Shown in pieces: positions 25,281 to 34,604 of a stretch of DNA of 64,000 nt. A program made the position numbers and the translations under genes. The stretch is from positions 1,178,001 through 1,242,000 of the forward strand of contig OY762943.1 in the NCBI GenBank assembly GCA_963667145.1. The letters are read 5' to 3'. Positions within the stretch are counted from its first letter, which is position 1, and each line of letters opens with the position of its first letter. The DNA comes from G963667145 sp963667145. GTDB lineage: Bacteria > Cloacimonadota > Cloacimonadia > G963667145. Under the pieces are notes generated by a model. The model saw nothing but the letters and a program-made list of their open reading frames with translations. It made no database searches and had not been told where the DNA came from.

Positions 25281-26716
25281 AAAAAATAATGCTTATCTAT
25301 CCACCATCCAAACTTCATCAAAGAGGTGAGGATAGGTGTCAAAGCAGTATTGAAGATTCTACTGCTACTTCCATAAGAGCCTGTAACGATTTGGGATATG
25401 TCAGTAGCATTTTGAAGAAGAAAGAGTTTGAAATTTTCTTGAAAGATTATCAAAGTGAAAAACTGAGTGAAAAAGAATTTTTCACTGATTTTAAAATATT
25501 TAATCCTGATGTTGTTTTCTTGAGTGTAACAAATACGTCCATTTTTAATGATTTACAATTTACCAAAAGAATAAAGAAATGCGACAAAGATATTATTATC
25601 ATTTTAAAAGGTGCTATTTTTTTTAATCCTGAGCTGGAAATGCTAGACTTGTTGGATTTGAGTTCTGTTGATTACTTAATTGGTGGCGAGGTGGAATTTT
25701 GTATAGATTCCCTTCTTTTGAATCACTTTAATGATTCAAAAGGAATAGAAAAAATACAAGGTATTTCCTATAAATTAAATGGAAAATGGACAAGCAATTT
25801 TTTGAAAGAATGGAAGCAAGATTTGGATTCTTTACCTTTTCCTGACAGAAGAAGTATGAATAACTTGCTTTATACAAGACCAGACACTGATGAACCTCAA
25901 GCGACGATTGCTACCTCGCGAGGCTGTCCTTCAAATTGTATTTATTGCTTAACTCCCTCTATTTCAGGGAAAAATTTAAGAACAAGATCCCCCGAAAATA
26001 TTTTGGAAGAAATAAAAGAGTGCTATTATAAGTATAGTATAAAAAATTTTTTCTTTAAATCCGACACTTTTACTATAAATAAAACTTGGACATTGAAAGT
26101 ATGTCGTTTAATTGAAGAAGCAGATCTTGGAGAGAAAATTCAATGGGTAGCTAATTCTAGAACTAAACCTATTGATTTGGAAACTTTGCAGGCTATGAAA
26201 AAAGCAGGTTGTTGGTTAATAGCTTTTGGATATGAATCGGGAAGTCAAGAAAGTTTGGATAAAATGCATAAAGGTACGACTATTGAAGATAATTATAAAG
26301 CAACTGTTTTAGCTAAAAAAACGGGATTGAAAATTTTCGGTTTTTTTATGATAGGTTTCCCATGGGAGACAGAAAAAAATTTGCAAGAAACCAAAAAAAT
26401 GATTTTTAAAATTAACGCTGATTTTGTAGAACTGCACCTTGCAACGCCTTTTTATGGAACCAAATTATACTCATTAGCAAAAGAAAAAGAATTGATTAAA
26501 AGCAATATCCTTGGAGAAAACTATTTTGAAGCTCCCTCAATCCCTACAGAATTTCTAACAACTGATGAACTATTAGCTTTCAAAAAAAGAACTTTGCTTT
26601 TGTATCATTTACGGATTAATTATATTTTCAAAAAAGTTATTCCCTGTATTTTTAACCCAAAGGTCTTGTTAAATTACGCAAAATTTGGGTTGCGACTTAT
26701 AAAGAATAATTTTTGA
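25277..26716 (+). CDS. B12-binding radical SAM protein
   Basis: 479 residues. The N-terminal 190 residues form a cobalamin-binding Rossmann-like domain (IMLIYPPSKLHQRGE; DVVFLSVTNTS; YLIGGEVEFCIDSLL). The radical SAM core has the 4Fe-4S motif RGCPSNCIYC (about 215-224), followed by the GGE-like region and FFFKSDTFTIN, FGYESGSQESLDKMHKGTT and FFMIGFPWETEKN. The C-terminus has no known extra domain. Enzymes of this class usually methylate unactivated carbon or carry out ring rearrangements. Its location downstream of a lipid-carrier prenyltransferase suggests modification of a lipid or glycan, which is inference. The gene overlaps the end of the opposite-strand gene by 20 bases. Confidence 0.85.
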   Translation: MKKIMLIYPPSKLHQRGEDRCQSSIEDSTATSIRACNDLGYVSSILKKKEFEIFLKDYQSEKLSEKEFFTDFKIFNPDVVFLSVTNTSIFNDLQFTKRIKKCDKDIIIILKGAIFFNPELEMLDLLDLSSVDYLIGGEVEFCIDSLLLNHFNDSKGIEKIQGISYKLNGKWTSNFLKEWKQDLDSLPFPDRRSMNNLLYTRPDTDEPQATIATSRGCPSNCIYCLTPSISGKNLRTRSPENILEEIKECYYKYSIKNFFFKSDTFTINKTWTLKVCRLIEEADLGEKIQWVANSRTKPIDLETLQAMKKAGCWLIAFGYESGSQESLDKMHKGTTIEDNYKATVLAKKTGLKIFGFFMIGFPWETEKNLQETKKMIFKINADFVELHLATPFYGTKLYSLAKEKELIKSNILGENYFEAPSIPTEFLTTDELLAFKKRTLLLYHLRINYIFKKVIPCIFNPKVLLNYAKFGLRLIKNNF

Positions 26717-28373
26717 GTAAATCTTTTTTCATCAATAAATACCTTGGTAATTTTGATATGGGAATCTTGATGTATCCGTAATCTTCATAATTTTTCATAA
26801 AGAATTTCCATGATTTATCTTCGCAGTATATTCTGCTGTTAATTAATCTAGAAGTAACCACAATAATATCAAAATTTTCTTTTTTCAAGAAATCATCAAA
26901 ATCATTTTCTTGCTTGTAGTACGAAGAAATAGTGGCAAAGTTATCCCCTAAGTATATCGAATAATCTCCTTCCGCTCCTGTAATTTTAATTTTATCTGTT
27001 AAATTTAGTTTTCTAATTTTTATGATAGTAGAAGTAACATTATTGCCATTGTATTTGGTAGGAAGAGCATTCAAAACGCTTTTATTTGGCACCAACAAAA
27101 TTAGGAAGAGCCCTATGATGCAATAATGTTTTTTGAAGGCAAAGTCATTGTCCCTATTCCCAACAATAATAATTAATATTATAAATAGGAAGAAAAAAAC
27201 AACGAGCAAGTAATGAGGTCTGGGAAAAATCAAAATTGAGGAAACTAAAGAAGGAATTATCGAAATCAAAATTACGAAGAGAGTTTGTCTTTCTTGTGTA
27301 AGATTTTTTAAATATAGTCCTGGGTTCTTCTTGTGAAAATAGAAAAGAGCAACAACGATTCCCAAAAACAGGATAATTCCTTCTACCATAAATACGGGAT
27401 TGATAGGCAATTTTTGAAGGTTGGAAAGAGCAAAAATAGATTCGTTTTGCATAGTTTTTGTGGGCAAAAGAATATTAGAATGAATAAAAAATTCTCCGAA
27501 ACCAAATTTTGACAAATTCCAAAAGTTGTATGCTACATGTTTAAAAACGGCTATAGGATTCGCGATTAAGCATTCAAGGAAACTGTTGGTATCGCCAAAA
27601 ACGTGCTTAATAATTATACTTGTGTCTTTCCAAGAACTATAGTTACTATCAGCCCAAGCTACCCAATTAATGGAAAAGTGCTCGCTAAAAGCATGAAAAC
27701 TACGTCCGCTTCCAAATGGATTTCCCCAATAAAAGAAAACGCTTCCCATGAAAGTTGTAATAATCAAAAAAGTAAACAGCTTGAAATTCTTATTCCTTAT
27801 CATAAAAAAAATGGTATAGACTAACAAAAGCAAGAAAGCAAGGAATAACTCTGGTCTGATATAACTTGTTAAAAATAAGCCTAATGTGCAAAACAAAAGC
27901 TTGTTATGTGGTTTCTTTACAAAAGATGTGATGATGAAAAAAATCAAGAGCATAAGCATAGCAAAATGGGAAACTCTAGGCCAAGTGACCAAATTGGCAT
28001 ACGAAATTAATAGAAAGAACGAAAAGAATAAACACAGGGAAACAGATATTTTTTTTGTTCTCAGAAAAATGAATGTGAAAACAGGAAGAAATATGATTTG
28101 TAAACTATAATTGAAATAGTATAAATCTATATTATCTGTAGTAAAAAAAGATAAAACGAAATACCATAGTGAATATAGTGGTGCCCAGTCGGCTGAGGGG
28201 AATCCGTTTCTCAAAAGATTAACACCAGATGCTAAATAGGCACTTTCATCGTGAAGCCCAATATCAATTACAGAAGAAAGACCGTAAGAGTATTTTAATC
28301 CTGCTAAAAATAAGACTAAGCTAAAAAATAAGGTGACTTTATGTTTTTCAAAAAAAGCTTTGAGATTGTTCAT
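26697..28373 (-). CDS. polytopic membrane protein, GT-C (GT39/ArnT-like) glycosyltransferase candidate
   Basis: 558 residues with about 11 membrane segments in the first 420 residues, then a 130-residue soluble C-terminal part (GAEGDYSIYLGDNF; DFLKKENFDIIVVTSRLI). The first extracytoplasmic loop has the acidic pair in IGLHDESAYLASGVNLL, typical of the catalytic loop of GT-C dolichyl- or polyprenyl-phosphate-sugar transferases. The enzyme would work on the periplasmic side. It is transcribed toward the radical SAM gene, and their 3' ends overlap by 20 bases. AT-rich like its neighbours. Confidence 0.65.
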   Translation of the reverse strand: MNNLKAFFEKHKVTLFFSLVLFLAGLKYSYGLSSVIDIGLHDESAYLASGVNLLRNGFPSADWAPLYSLWYFVLSFFTTDNIDLYYFNYSLQIIFLPVFTFIFLRTKKISVSLCLFFSFFLLISYANLVTWPRVSHFAMLMLLIFFIITSFVKKPHNKLLFCTLGLFLTSYIRPELFLAFLLLLVYTIFFMIRNKNFKLFTFLIITTFMGSVFFYWGNPFGSGRSFHAFSEHFSINWVAWADSNYSSWKDTSIIIKHVFGDTNSFLECLIANPIAVFKHVAYNFWNLSKFGFGEFFIHSNILLPTKTMQNESIFALSNLQKLPINPVFMVEGIILFLGIVVALFYFHKKNPGLYLKNLTQERQTLFVILISIIPSLVSSILIFPRPHYLLVVFFFLFIILIIIVGNRDNDFAFKKHYCIIGLFLILLVPNKSVLNALPTKYNGNNVTSTIIKIRKLNLTDKIKITGAEGDYSIYLGDNFATISSYYKQENDFDDFLKKENFDIIVVTSRLINSRIYCEDKSWKFFMKNYEDYGYIKIPISKLPRYLLMKKDLLKNYSL

Positions 28374-28396
28374 TATAGATGCTTTTAGGCAGTAAC

Positions 28397-28434
28397 AAAA
28401 AAACTTCCTCCACCTTGTCTAAGATGAAGGAAGT
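28397..28434 (-). terminator. rho-independent terminator after the LPP20-like gene
   Basis: On the minus strand the stem ACTTCCTTCATCTT / AAGGTGGAGGAAGT (two mismatches, loop AGAC) is followed by seven Ts. It lies 20 bases downstream of the lipoprotein stop and upstream of the GT-C-like gene, separating the two transcripts. Confidence 0.9.
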
Positions 28435-28453
28435 AAATTATTAGATCAAAAAG

Positions 28454-29005
28454 TTATTCACTTTTTTCGGTTTCTTTGTCAAGCTCTTGGAAACTTTGTG
28501 ATGCTTTGAATGCGTTGTAGAGAGCTTCTTCTTTTTTGATTTCCTTGGCAAGAGTTTGCTCTATGACGTCTTTGGGAACTGACAAGCGGATGAATGCTTT
28601 GTAAACTTTCTCATTGACGATGATTTCTCTCTTGCTAACGAATGTTCCGCTGAATTTTGTATTGGCTACAGTTTTCACGGTTTTGCTGGTGAGAGCTGTT
28701 ATGGTTGGGTCGTCTGTTCCAACTTCTTCCAAATAGTTTTTCACCATTCCCTTAACATAGACTTCCACATAATTGGCGGATTCCAAGCGTGCATTGGCAA
28801 CAGCGGCATCGTAGGCCAAATTCTCGTTATGCTTTTCTGCATTACCGAAGAAGTATAAGAATTTATCGCTATTTTGCTCATCGAACCAAGCAGGGCGGTA
28901 AACTGTTTCAAAGCCTTTGGGCTTTTCCACCTCTTTTGGAGCGGATGAACAAGCAAAAATGAATAGGCAAGCCAAAGCCAAGATTATTGTTGCTAATTTT
29001 TTCAT
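28454..29005 (-). CDS. LPP20-like lipoprotein
   Basis: 183 residues. The lipoprotein signal is MKKLATIILALACLFIFAC (lipobox FIFAC, Cys 19). The mature part starts with a Pro/Lys-rich linker and continues with an LPP20-family domain: PAWFDEQNSDKFLYFFGNAEK, NLAYDAAVANARLESANYVEVYVKG, and a conserved KREIIVNEKVYKAFIRLSVPKD strand. LPP20 proteins are outer-membrane-anchored and generally uncharacterised. AGGAGG precedes the ATG. The gene is followed by a strong terminator and probably is a single-gene unit. Confidence 0.85.
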   Translation of the reverse strand: MKKLATIILALACLFIFACSSAPKEVEKPKGFETVYRPAWFDEQNSDKFLYFFGNAEKHNENLAYDAAVANARLESANYVEVYVKGMVKNYLEEVGTDDPTITALTSKTVKTVANTKFSGTFVSKREIIVNEKVYKAFIRLSVPKDVIEQTLAKEIKKEEALYNAFKASQSFQELDKETEKSE

Positions 29006-29045
29006 TATTCCTCCTTTATTTGCTTATTGCCTCAAGAGAAAATTT

Positions 29046-30230
29046 TTACAAATCAACTCTATTTTTGTTGGCATTTACAAGTTTTTTTAAAGTGGTAACA
29101 GGATTTTTACTCTTAGCCAGCAAAATCATAGCGGCAATCACCACTGGTTTAAAACTGGCTTGATGATATGTATCCTTAAGATTTTTGTCAAATATTTCTT
29201 TGGTAACTTCGCCTTCTTTGCAAGAAAGTCCCGTGATGTCAGCAGGAAGCGGGTGCATGTAGAGAGCGTCGTTGGTGAGAGCTTCCATCTTAGCGTCGTA
29301 TTCCCAATCGATATACTTTTTGTTTTCAGCCAAACATTCTTGTTCGAGAGACTTCAAACCAGTTTGGTCTCCGGCATGAAGAAGGTCGCGACGACGCTCC
29401 ATAACGCTGAAAGAAGCCCAAGATTTAGGACAAACAACATCAGCATCTTTCATTGCATCAGCCATGTTGTGAACAACCTCGAAAGTGCCACCAGTTTCAG
29501 CAGATTGCTTTTTGCAAGTATCCAAAACGTCAGGAAGAAGATCGTAACCCTCTGGATGAGCAAGCGTGATGTTCATTCCAAATCTGGACATAAGTCCAAT
29601 CATTCCTTGAGCAACTGACAATGGTTTGCCGTAGCTTGGAGAGTAAGCCCAAGACATAACGAGCTTTTTGCCTTTCAAGTTTTCCAACGAACCGAAGTAA
29701 TCTTTGATTTTGCACAAGTCACTCATAGATTGTGTTGGGTGGTCGATGTCGGATTGCAAAGAAATTACGTTTGGTCTTTGGTGCAAAATTCCCTCTTCGT
29801 TGCCGAATTTAACAGCGTCGGAAACTTCTCTTTGATATCTGTCGCCTTCGTGGATGAAAATGTCGTCACGAATACCGATGACATCAGCCATGAAGCTAAT
29901 CATATTGGCGGTTTCTCTCACGGTTTCTCCGTGTGCTATTTGCGACTTGTTTTCGTCGAGGTCTTGCACGGTAAGTCCCAAGGCATTACAAGCGGAAGCA
30001 AAGCTGAAGCGGGTTCTGGTGGAATTGTCTCTGAAGATGGACACTCCCAATCCGCTGTCAAAAATTTTGGTTGAAATTCCTTGTTTGTGCATTTCTTTGA
30101 TGATTTCCGCAGTGATCATGGTCGCCTTGATGTCGTCCATAGATTTTTCCCAAGTAAGCAAGAAATCTTTGCCAAACATACTGGTGTTTAGTTTTTCTAA
30201 AGCTGCAATTTTTTCTGATAAAATAGACAT
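29046..30230 (-). CDS. ygeW: knotted carbamoyltransferase, YgeW family
   Basis: 394 residues, the length of YgeW proteins and about 80 longer than OTC or ATC. The carbamoyl-phosphate motif is FRDNSTRTRFSF (about 66-77) and the second signature is HPTQSMSDLCKIKDYFG. The C-terminus has the DALYMHPLPADI motif (the family's HPLP) and SFKPVVIAAMILLAKSKN. YgeW acts in anaerobic purine or allantoin degradation, but the acceptor is unresolved in the family. A strong ribosome binding site (AGGAG, 6 bases) precedes the ATG. The 224-base divergent region to nadK contains TTGAC-like -35 elements for both directions. Several nucleoside- and base-metabolising genes are elsewhere in the window. Confidence 0.9.
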   Translation of the reverse strand: MSILSEKIAALEKLNTSMFGKDFLLTWEKSMDDIKATMITAEIIKEMHKQGISTKIFDSGLGVSIFRDNSTRTRFSFASACNALGLTVQDLDENKSQIAHGETVRETANMISFMADVIGIRDDIFIHEGDRYQREVSDAVKFGNEEGILHQRPNVISLQSDIDHPTQSMSDLCKIKDYFGSLENLKGKKLVMSWAYSPSYGKPLSVAQGMIGLMSRFGMNITLAHPEGYDLLPDVLDTCKKQSAETGGTFEVVHNMADAMKDADVVCPKSWASFSVMERRRDLLHAGDQTGLKSLEQECLAENKKYIDWEYDAKMEALTNDALYMHPLPADITGLSCKEGEVTKEIFDKNLKDTYHQASFKPVVIAAMILLAKSKNPVTTLKKLVNANKNRVDL

Positions 30231-30454
30231 ATCTTTCTCCTAAAAATAAATTATTAAAATTTTAAATATATGATTTTAAAACTTGGTAACCCCTTTTTTC
30301 GTCAAGAAGTTTGATTAAATAAAAAATTGTAGAGTGGTGGTGAAATTGCATTTATCTTGTGGAAAATATTTTGCTGTTTTTTTTGTTGACTATTAAATCT
30401 CAACTGGTTTTGTAAGAAGCGATTTTAAACTTATTTATTTTTGGAGTTTTGTAG

Positions 30455-31294
30455 ATGAAATTTGCGGTTGTGCTGAATAAAGATAGTAAATTTATCGAAA
30501 GGGTGTTGCAGACCTTGGATGAGTTGCACGACGAGTTCGAGTTTGTACGTTTGGATGAGGCTGACATTTATCCTGAGTTTGTTAAATTGTCGTCTGAGCC
30601 TGTCAATTTTCTGCTGGTTTTCGGTGGAGACGGCACCATTCTGTATGCCAGTCAGTTGGCATTGCAATATAATCTGCCTGTTTTGGGAATCAACGTTGGA
30701 ACCTTGGGCTTCCTATCAGAAATTGTTTTGGAAGATTTGAAGTCAGCACTTTTGTCTCTGATGAATGGTGAATTTACGTTGCAACAGAGGATGCTCTTGG
30801 AAGTAAAGGTGCTGCGAAATTCTGAGTGCATCGGCGTTAAACATGTGCTGAACGATGCGGTGATTTACAGAGCTCACAACGCCAAGTTGATTGAGGTCGA
30901 AGTTTATAACAACGAGGACTTTGTGTACAAAGCTCGTGCTGACGGAATTTTGATTTCTACTCCCACTGGCTCGACTGGATACAACCTTTCCACAGGTGGT
31001 CCGATTTTAAATCCCACGATGGATTCCGTGGTCGTCAACGCTATCAATCCGCACCTGCTGACTGTTCGTCCAATGGTGTTTTATGCGGGCGATGTTTTTG
31101 AATTTAGAGTGAGAGATGTGGGCAAAGAATCGACCTTGCAGCTGGACGGTATGAACTTCCTATATTTGCAAGATGGCGACAGAGTAGTTTTGACGAAGTC
31201 TACCGAAAAAATTGAGTTTGTGAAGCTTGGCGAAGTCACTTTTTTCCAAACGATGCAAAGGAAATTCCATATGGGAGAGCAGTTACAACTTTAA
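30455..31294 (+). CDS. nadK: NAD kinase
   Basis: 279 residues with the diagnostic GGDGT motif (FGGDGTILYA, about 56-65), the NE/D-like VLNDAVIYRAHNAKLIE segment, the DGILISTPTGSTGYNLSTGGPIL signature (split by the usual Gly-rich loop) and the C-terminal HLLTVRPMVF. It phosphorylates NAD to NADP in the cytosol. GGAG precedes the ATG by 8 bases. The gene converges with mltA, with only 7 bases between the stops. Confidence 0.96.
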   Translation: MKFAVVLNKDSKFIERVLQTLDELHDEFEFVRLDEADIYPEFVKLSSEPVNFLLVFGGDGTILYASQLALQYNLPVLGINVGTLGFLSEIVLEDLKSALLSLMNGEFTLQQRMLLEVKVLRNSECIGVKHVLNDAVIYRAHNAKLIEVEVYNNEDFVYKARADGILISTPTGSTGYNLSTGGPILNPTMDSVVVNAINPHLLTVRPMVFYAGDVFEFRVRDVGKESTLQLDGMNFLYLQDGDRVVLTKSTEKIEFVKLGEVTFFQTMQRKFHMGEQLQL

Positions 31295-31301
31295 TTTGGA
31301 A

Positions 31302-32492
31302 CTACTTCTGAACTAACAACTCGTTTGAATATTTTGCTAAATCTATGTGAGGCTTCAGAACCATGAAGTACATTTTTCCCGAATGCTTTAACGTGTTTGC
31401 GGCGATTTCCGCGTATTGACCGCCACCGAAGTAAATATCTCCGCGACCTGCACCTTTTATAGCTCCGCCCGTGTCTTGATTTAGAACAAATCGACCGAAG
31501 TTTTCCCAGCCTCTCACGTTGTTTTGCTTGTCAACAATCGGTTTTTTGCTTTGGATAAATCCGAGAGCCGCAGCTGGAAAGATGGAGCGGTCTGTGGCGA
31601 TGGTTCTGCCCGGGGTGATAGGGACATTCAGGCATCCGATAGATTTCCCTGTGCCTCTTATGAAGAACACGAAGCTTTTATTTATGTTTAGTGTTTGTTG
31701 AAGCTCTTCGGGATGCTCGTTGAAGTATTTTTTTAGATGCAAAATACCGACTTGGTTGGCGGGCAAATTTTTGTGTTTCATCATGTATCTGCCGATGCTA
31801 CTGTAGGAATGCCCGTTTTTGGTTTGATATTGCACGTGGAGTGTCCTTCCGCTTTGCAAAAGGATGTCGCCTGAACCTTCGATTTCCAGATACAATCTGT
31901 CCAACTTCGTCTCCACCCACGCTATTGGCTGGGCTTTTTCTTCCAAGATGTTCAGTTCGATTATCTGAGCTCTGGTGTAGTATGGAACAAATTCGCCGTT
32001 CGCAGAATAGCGTCCCACTCTCCATTTGCCATCTATTTTCTTTTGCACAAGGTCGGAAGGCTTGGAACAGATCGGCACGGTGTATTTTTCTGTTTTGGTC
32101 AGGCTACCTTTGATGACTGGTTGGCAATAGGCGGTGAAAAGCACATCTTCGTTGCCGTTTTGTCCGAGGGACACATAGACGTTGTAAAAAGCGTTGATGA
32201 AGTCGCTCATCTGCTCAGGCAATGGGCTTCCGTCCAAATATTCCATAAAAAATCGGAGGGAAGATTTCATCTGAGCGGAAGTGTAAACATCACTCCCAAA
32301 GCGAAATCTAACGTTTTTGGGTATTCTGTCCAAGTAATTCAGGCTTTGGCAAATGCTGGCTTTCAAATTTTTGTAATTCATGTCGTCTTTGAAAATGGGA
32401 GATTGGGAGTAATCGATTTTTTTCAAAGCTCCCGCAGACAGGAGTGAAAATCCCAAAACAAAAACGAATATTAAAACTTGTCTAAATCGCAA
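31302..32492 (-). CDS. mltA: membrane-bound lytic murein transglycosylase A
   Basis: 396 residues. A signal sequence (VLIFVFVLGFSLLSAG) precedes the MltA catalytic domain (YCQPVIKGSLT; WVETKLDRLYLEIEGSGDI; FFIRGTGKSIGCLNVPITPGRTIATDRS) and the 3D domain, with the catalytic-type Asp motif in LNQDTGGAIKGAGRGDIYFGGG. It cleaves the glycan strand of peptidoglycan with 1,6-anhydro formation. No lipobox Cys is seen in the signal, unlike E. coli MltA. The start is a TTG at 32492 with GAGG 10 bases upstream. Its presence supports a diderm envelope. Confidence 0.92.
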   Translation of the reverse strand: MRFRQVLIFVFVLGFSLLSAGALKKIDYSQSPIFKDDMNYKNLKASICQSLNYLDRIPKNVRFRFGSDVYTSAQMKSSLRFFMEYLDGSPLPEQMSDFINAFYNVYVSLGQNGNEDVLFTAYCQPVIKGSLTKTEKYTVPICSKPSDLVQKKIDGKWRVGRYSANGEFVPYYTRAQIIELNILEEKAQPIAWVETKLDRLYLEIEGSGDILLQSGRTLHVQYQTKNGHSYSSIGRYMMKHKNLPANQVGILHLKKYFNEHPEELQQTLNINKSFVFFIRGTGKSIGCLNVPITPGRTIATDRSIFPAAALGFIQSKKPIVDKQNNVRGWENFGRFVLNQDTGGAIKGAGRGDIYFGGGQYAEIAANTLKHSGKMYFMVLKPHIDLAKYSNELLVQK

Positions 32493-32752
32493 AATGATTA
32501 ATCCTCTTTACTTCTTTAAATTCAATAGGTTATTAAAAAACACAAAAATGCAAATACCATTTTTTATCTTGCTAATACTCTGAATTATAGTCAGATATTA
32601 CGAAAAGAATATTCTGCGAAAATATGTAAAGAGAAATTTACTTTTTTTTGAATTCGTTAAATATTGATAAGCAGTAAGATACGATACTGAAAAATAGGAA
32701 ACTAAAGAAAGGAGAAGATTTGTAATGTGCTTGATTTCAATGAAAAAAGGTT
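32493..32752. other. 260-base intergenic region, mltA to HHH outer-membrane gene
   Basis: AT-rich. No open frame, hairpin or repeat worth naming is visible. It should hold the mltA promoter (minus strand), but no convincing -35/-10 pair was found. Confidence 0.4.
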
Positions 32753-34504
32753 TTAGAAGTTTTTGGATAGCAAAAGCTGAATTGTGAGTTCTTTAGAATC
32801 TGTTTTGGTGAGGTAATCTGAGTATTTTACTTGAAATTTGGTGAAGGACAAAATTTTGCTACTTATCAGAAAGTAGTAGTAGACGTCGTCGCCTTTGTAG
32901 CTGGAGGTGAGCATGGTTCCGTCCACGCCTTGCTGGTACATATAGACCAGCGTGTTGGAGTTGTAATAGCAGATTCGGTTGTGCAGGGATAGCTTTTTGA
33001 GGCGGAAGATTATCTCTGCGTAGGTCAAGTATCCCGATTGAATTTCGTCTTCCTGAAAAATCCGATAGTTGTAGCGGGATTTGAATTTCCAAAATCTGTT
33101 TATCTCGCGATGAAAATCTATTTTGTAATCGGAGATTCTTTGGTCGCCAATTTTGTCTGTGGATAGGAGTTGTTCTTTTTCTTGAATGCTGTATTTCAAA
33201 CTGAAATAACGCTTTTTGGATTGGTAGCGAGCCCAAATTAGCAATTCCTGTCCGCTAAGTGGCATCTCCGCTTCGTTGGAAGTTTTGGGTGTTTTCCACA
33301 AGTCCAAATAGAAATTGATTTTGAAGTGTGCTATCGGCTCCCAGAGGCATCCGTAATAGATTCCTCGTTGATTTGCGAAGTTGGTGGTTTGGCTGACTGG
33401 ACGCCCCAAATATGTTGGCAATTCTTTCTCGTAGTCGCGGTAGATAAGGGTTTGAGTTAAGTTTTCGTGAGTTGTTTTCATCCCGAACACCTTGGCGGAT
33501 TTCTCATCAATTTTGGCATATTCACTGAAATAAACTGAGTTCTCCAATTTGTAACGGAAATCAACTGAATGTGCTTGGTATTCTTGAGATTTGTCTTTGT
33601 CGAGAAAGGGCTTGCCGAAACTGAAGTCAGCAATGTTGTAACCGATTTCCAAATAGTCGTTTGTCCATTGGGAGTAGATTCCTGTGATTTTCAAATCGGT
33701 GGTTGGAGATGCAGTAGCGTGATAGCCAGATTCGTCGAAAGAGCTGATGGAATCGTTCTTGAGGTTGATATCCAATTCGCTTTTGCTGTAATAGGGTGAG
33801 AAGCGGAAGTTGCCGATTTCCCCCGTGAATGTCGCTCCATGCAAATACCATTGCTCGGTGAAGGATGTGTACGGAGCGATTCTGCCAGTGCTGACGATGG
33901 GGGACTGTGTGGAAAGTGCGGAAATGGTGTTGGCATAGCGGTCGCCGAAAACGATTCCTTGTCCCAGTCGCATCTTGTATGAGCCTAAGATTATGTTGAA
34001 AATGTGCGACAGCCTTTTTTGTTGGAAGAACCAATTTTTGTAGTCGAGAGAATTGGTTTCGCCTGCATCTTTCTGTGCGAGCAATCCAAGGCGAGAGTTC
34101 TTGAAGCTGACGAAGAGCTTTTCGCTGGTGGCTATATAGCTGGAATATTCGTGCTTGTTTTCTTGGTCAACGGTTCTGGTCAGCAAGTAGATTGACCCCA
34201 AATCGGTTGTTATATATGGCAATAACTCTTCGACAGTGGCGGAATCCAAGCCTATTTTGTACAGGTCAGATTTCTTATTGAGAGTGGACGATGAGAGCTT
34301 TTTGATTTGGTTTTCTGTCAGGAAGTAGAAATTTTGCCAGTCTTCAGACGTAGCCGAGCGAATATCCAAGGGGAAGACTTCGTAGTAAAGTAGTGAGTTG
34401 TATTCAGGAGTTTCGTATGTTTCTGAGTTTTCTTCGGCGTTGAGCGAGACAAAGATTGCTAAAGTAAAAATTGTAAGTATGCATTTGTATGATAGTTTCT
34501 TCAT
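32753..34504 (-). CDS. outer-membrane beta-barrel protein with N-terminal helix-hairpin-helix-like domain
   Basis: 583 residues. A signal peptide (MKKLSYKCILTIFTLAIFVSLNA) is followed at about 45-100 by a helix-hairpin-helix-like segment (PLDIRSATSEDWQNFYFLTENQIKKL) of the type seen in ComEA-related and FCB-group outer-membrane proteins (family pattern: DINTAxxEEL...L). From about 130 on, many amphipathic strands alternate aromatic and polar residues (FRFSPYYSKSELDINLKND; YFSLKYSIQEKEQLL; FTKFQVKYSDYLTKTDS), and the protein ends LLLSKNF with a terminal Phe, as for barrels. Function unknown. It reads toward mltA. It is the last gene before the modABC repeat. Confidence 0.75.
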   Translation of the reverse strand: MKKLSYKCILTIFTLAIFVSLNAEENSETYETPEYNSLLYYEVFPLDIRSATSEDWQNFYFLTENQIKKLSSSTLNKKSDLYKIGLDSATVEELLPYITTDLGSIYLLTRTVDQENKHEYSSYIATSEKLFVSFKNSRLGLLAQKDAGETNSLDYKNWFFQQKRLSHIFNIILGSYKMRLGQGIVFGDRYANTISALSTQSPIVSTGRIAPYTSFTEQWYLHGATFTGEIGNFRFSPYYSKSELDINLKNDSISSFDESGYHATASPTTDLKITGIYSQWTNDYLEIGYNIADFSFGKPFLDKDKSQEYQAHSVDFRYKLENSVYFSEYAKIDEKSAKVFGMKTTHENLTQTLIYRDYEKELPTYLGRPVSQTTNFANQRGIYYGCLWEPIAHFKINFYLDLWKTPKTSNEAEMPLSGQELLIWARYQSKKRYFSLKYSIQEKEQLLSTDKIGDQRISDYKIDFHREINRFWKFKSRYNYRIFQEDEIQSGYLTYAEIIFRLKKLSLHNRICYYNSNTLVYMYQQGVDGTMLTSSYKGDDVYYYFLISSKILSFTKFQVKYSDYLTKTDSKELTIQLLLSKNF

Positions 34505-34604
34505 TTTTCTCCAAAATTTTTATTATTTTATAAGAAGTCAAGAAAATAAATTGACAGCGATATGTTTCCAAAAAAATAACGAAAGAAAACACATGGAGAT
34601 GAAA

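Noticed and set aside
34398..34604. Long N-terminal extension of ModA copy 1
   Set aside because: It lies upstream of the promoter and is not shared by copy 2; the common ATG with GGAG and a signal peptide is at 34605.
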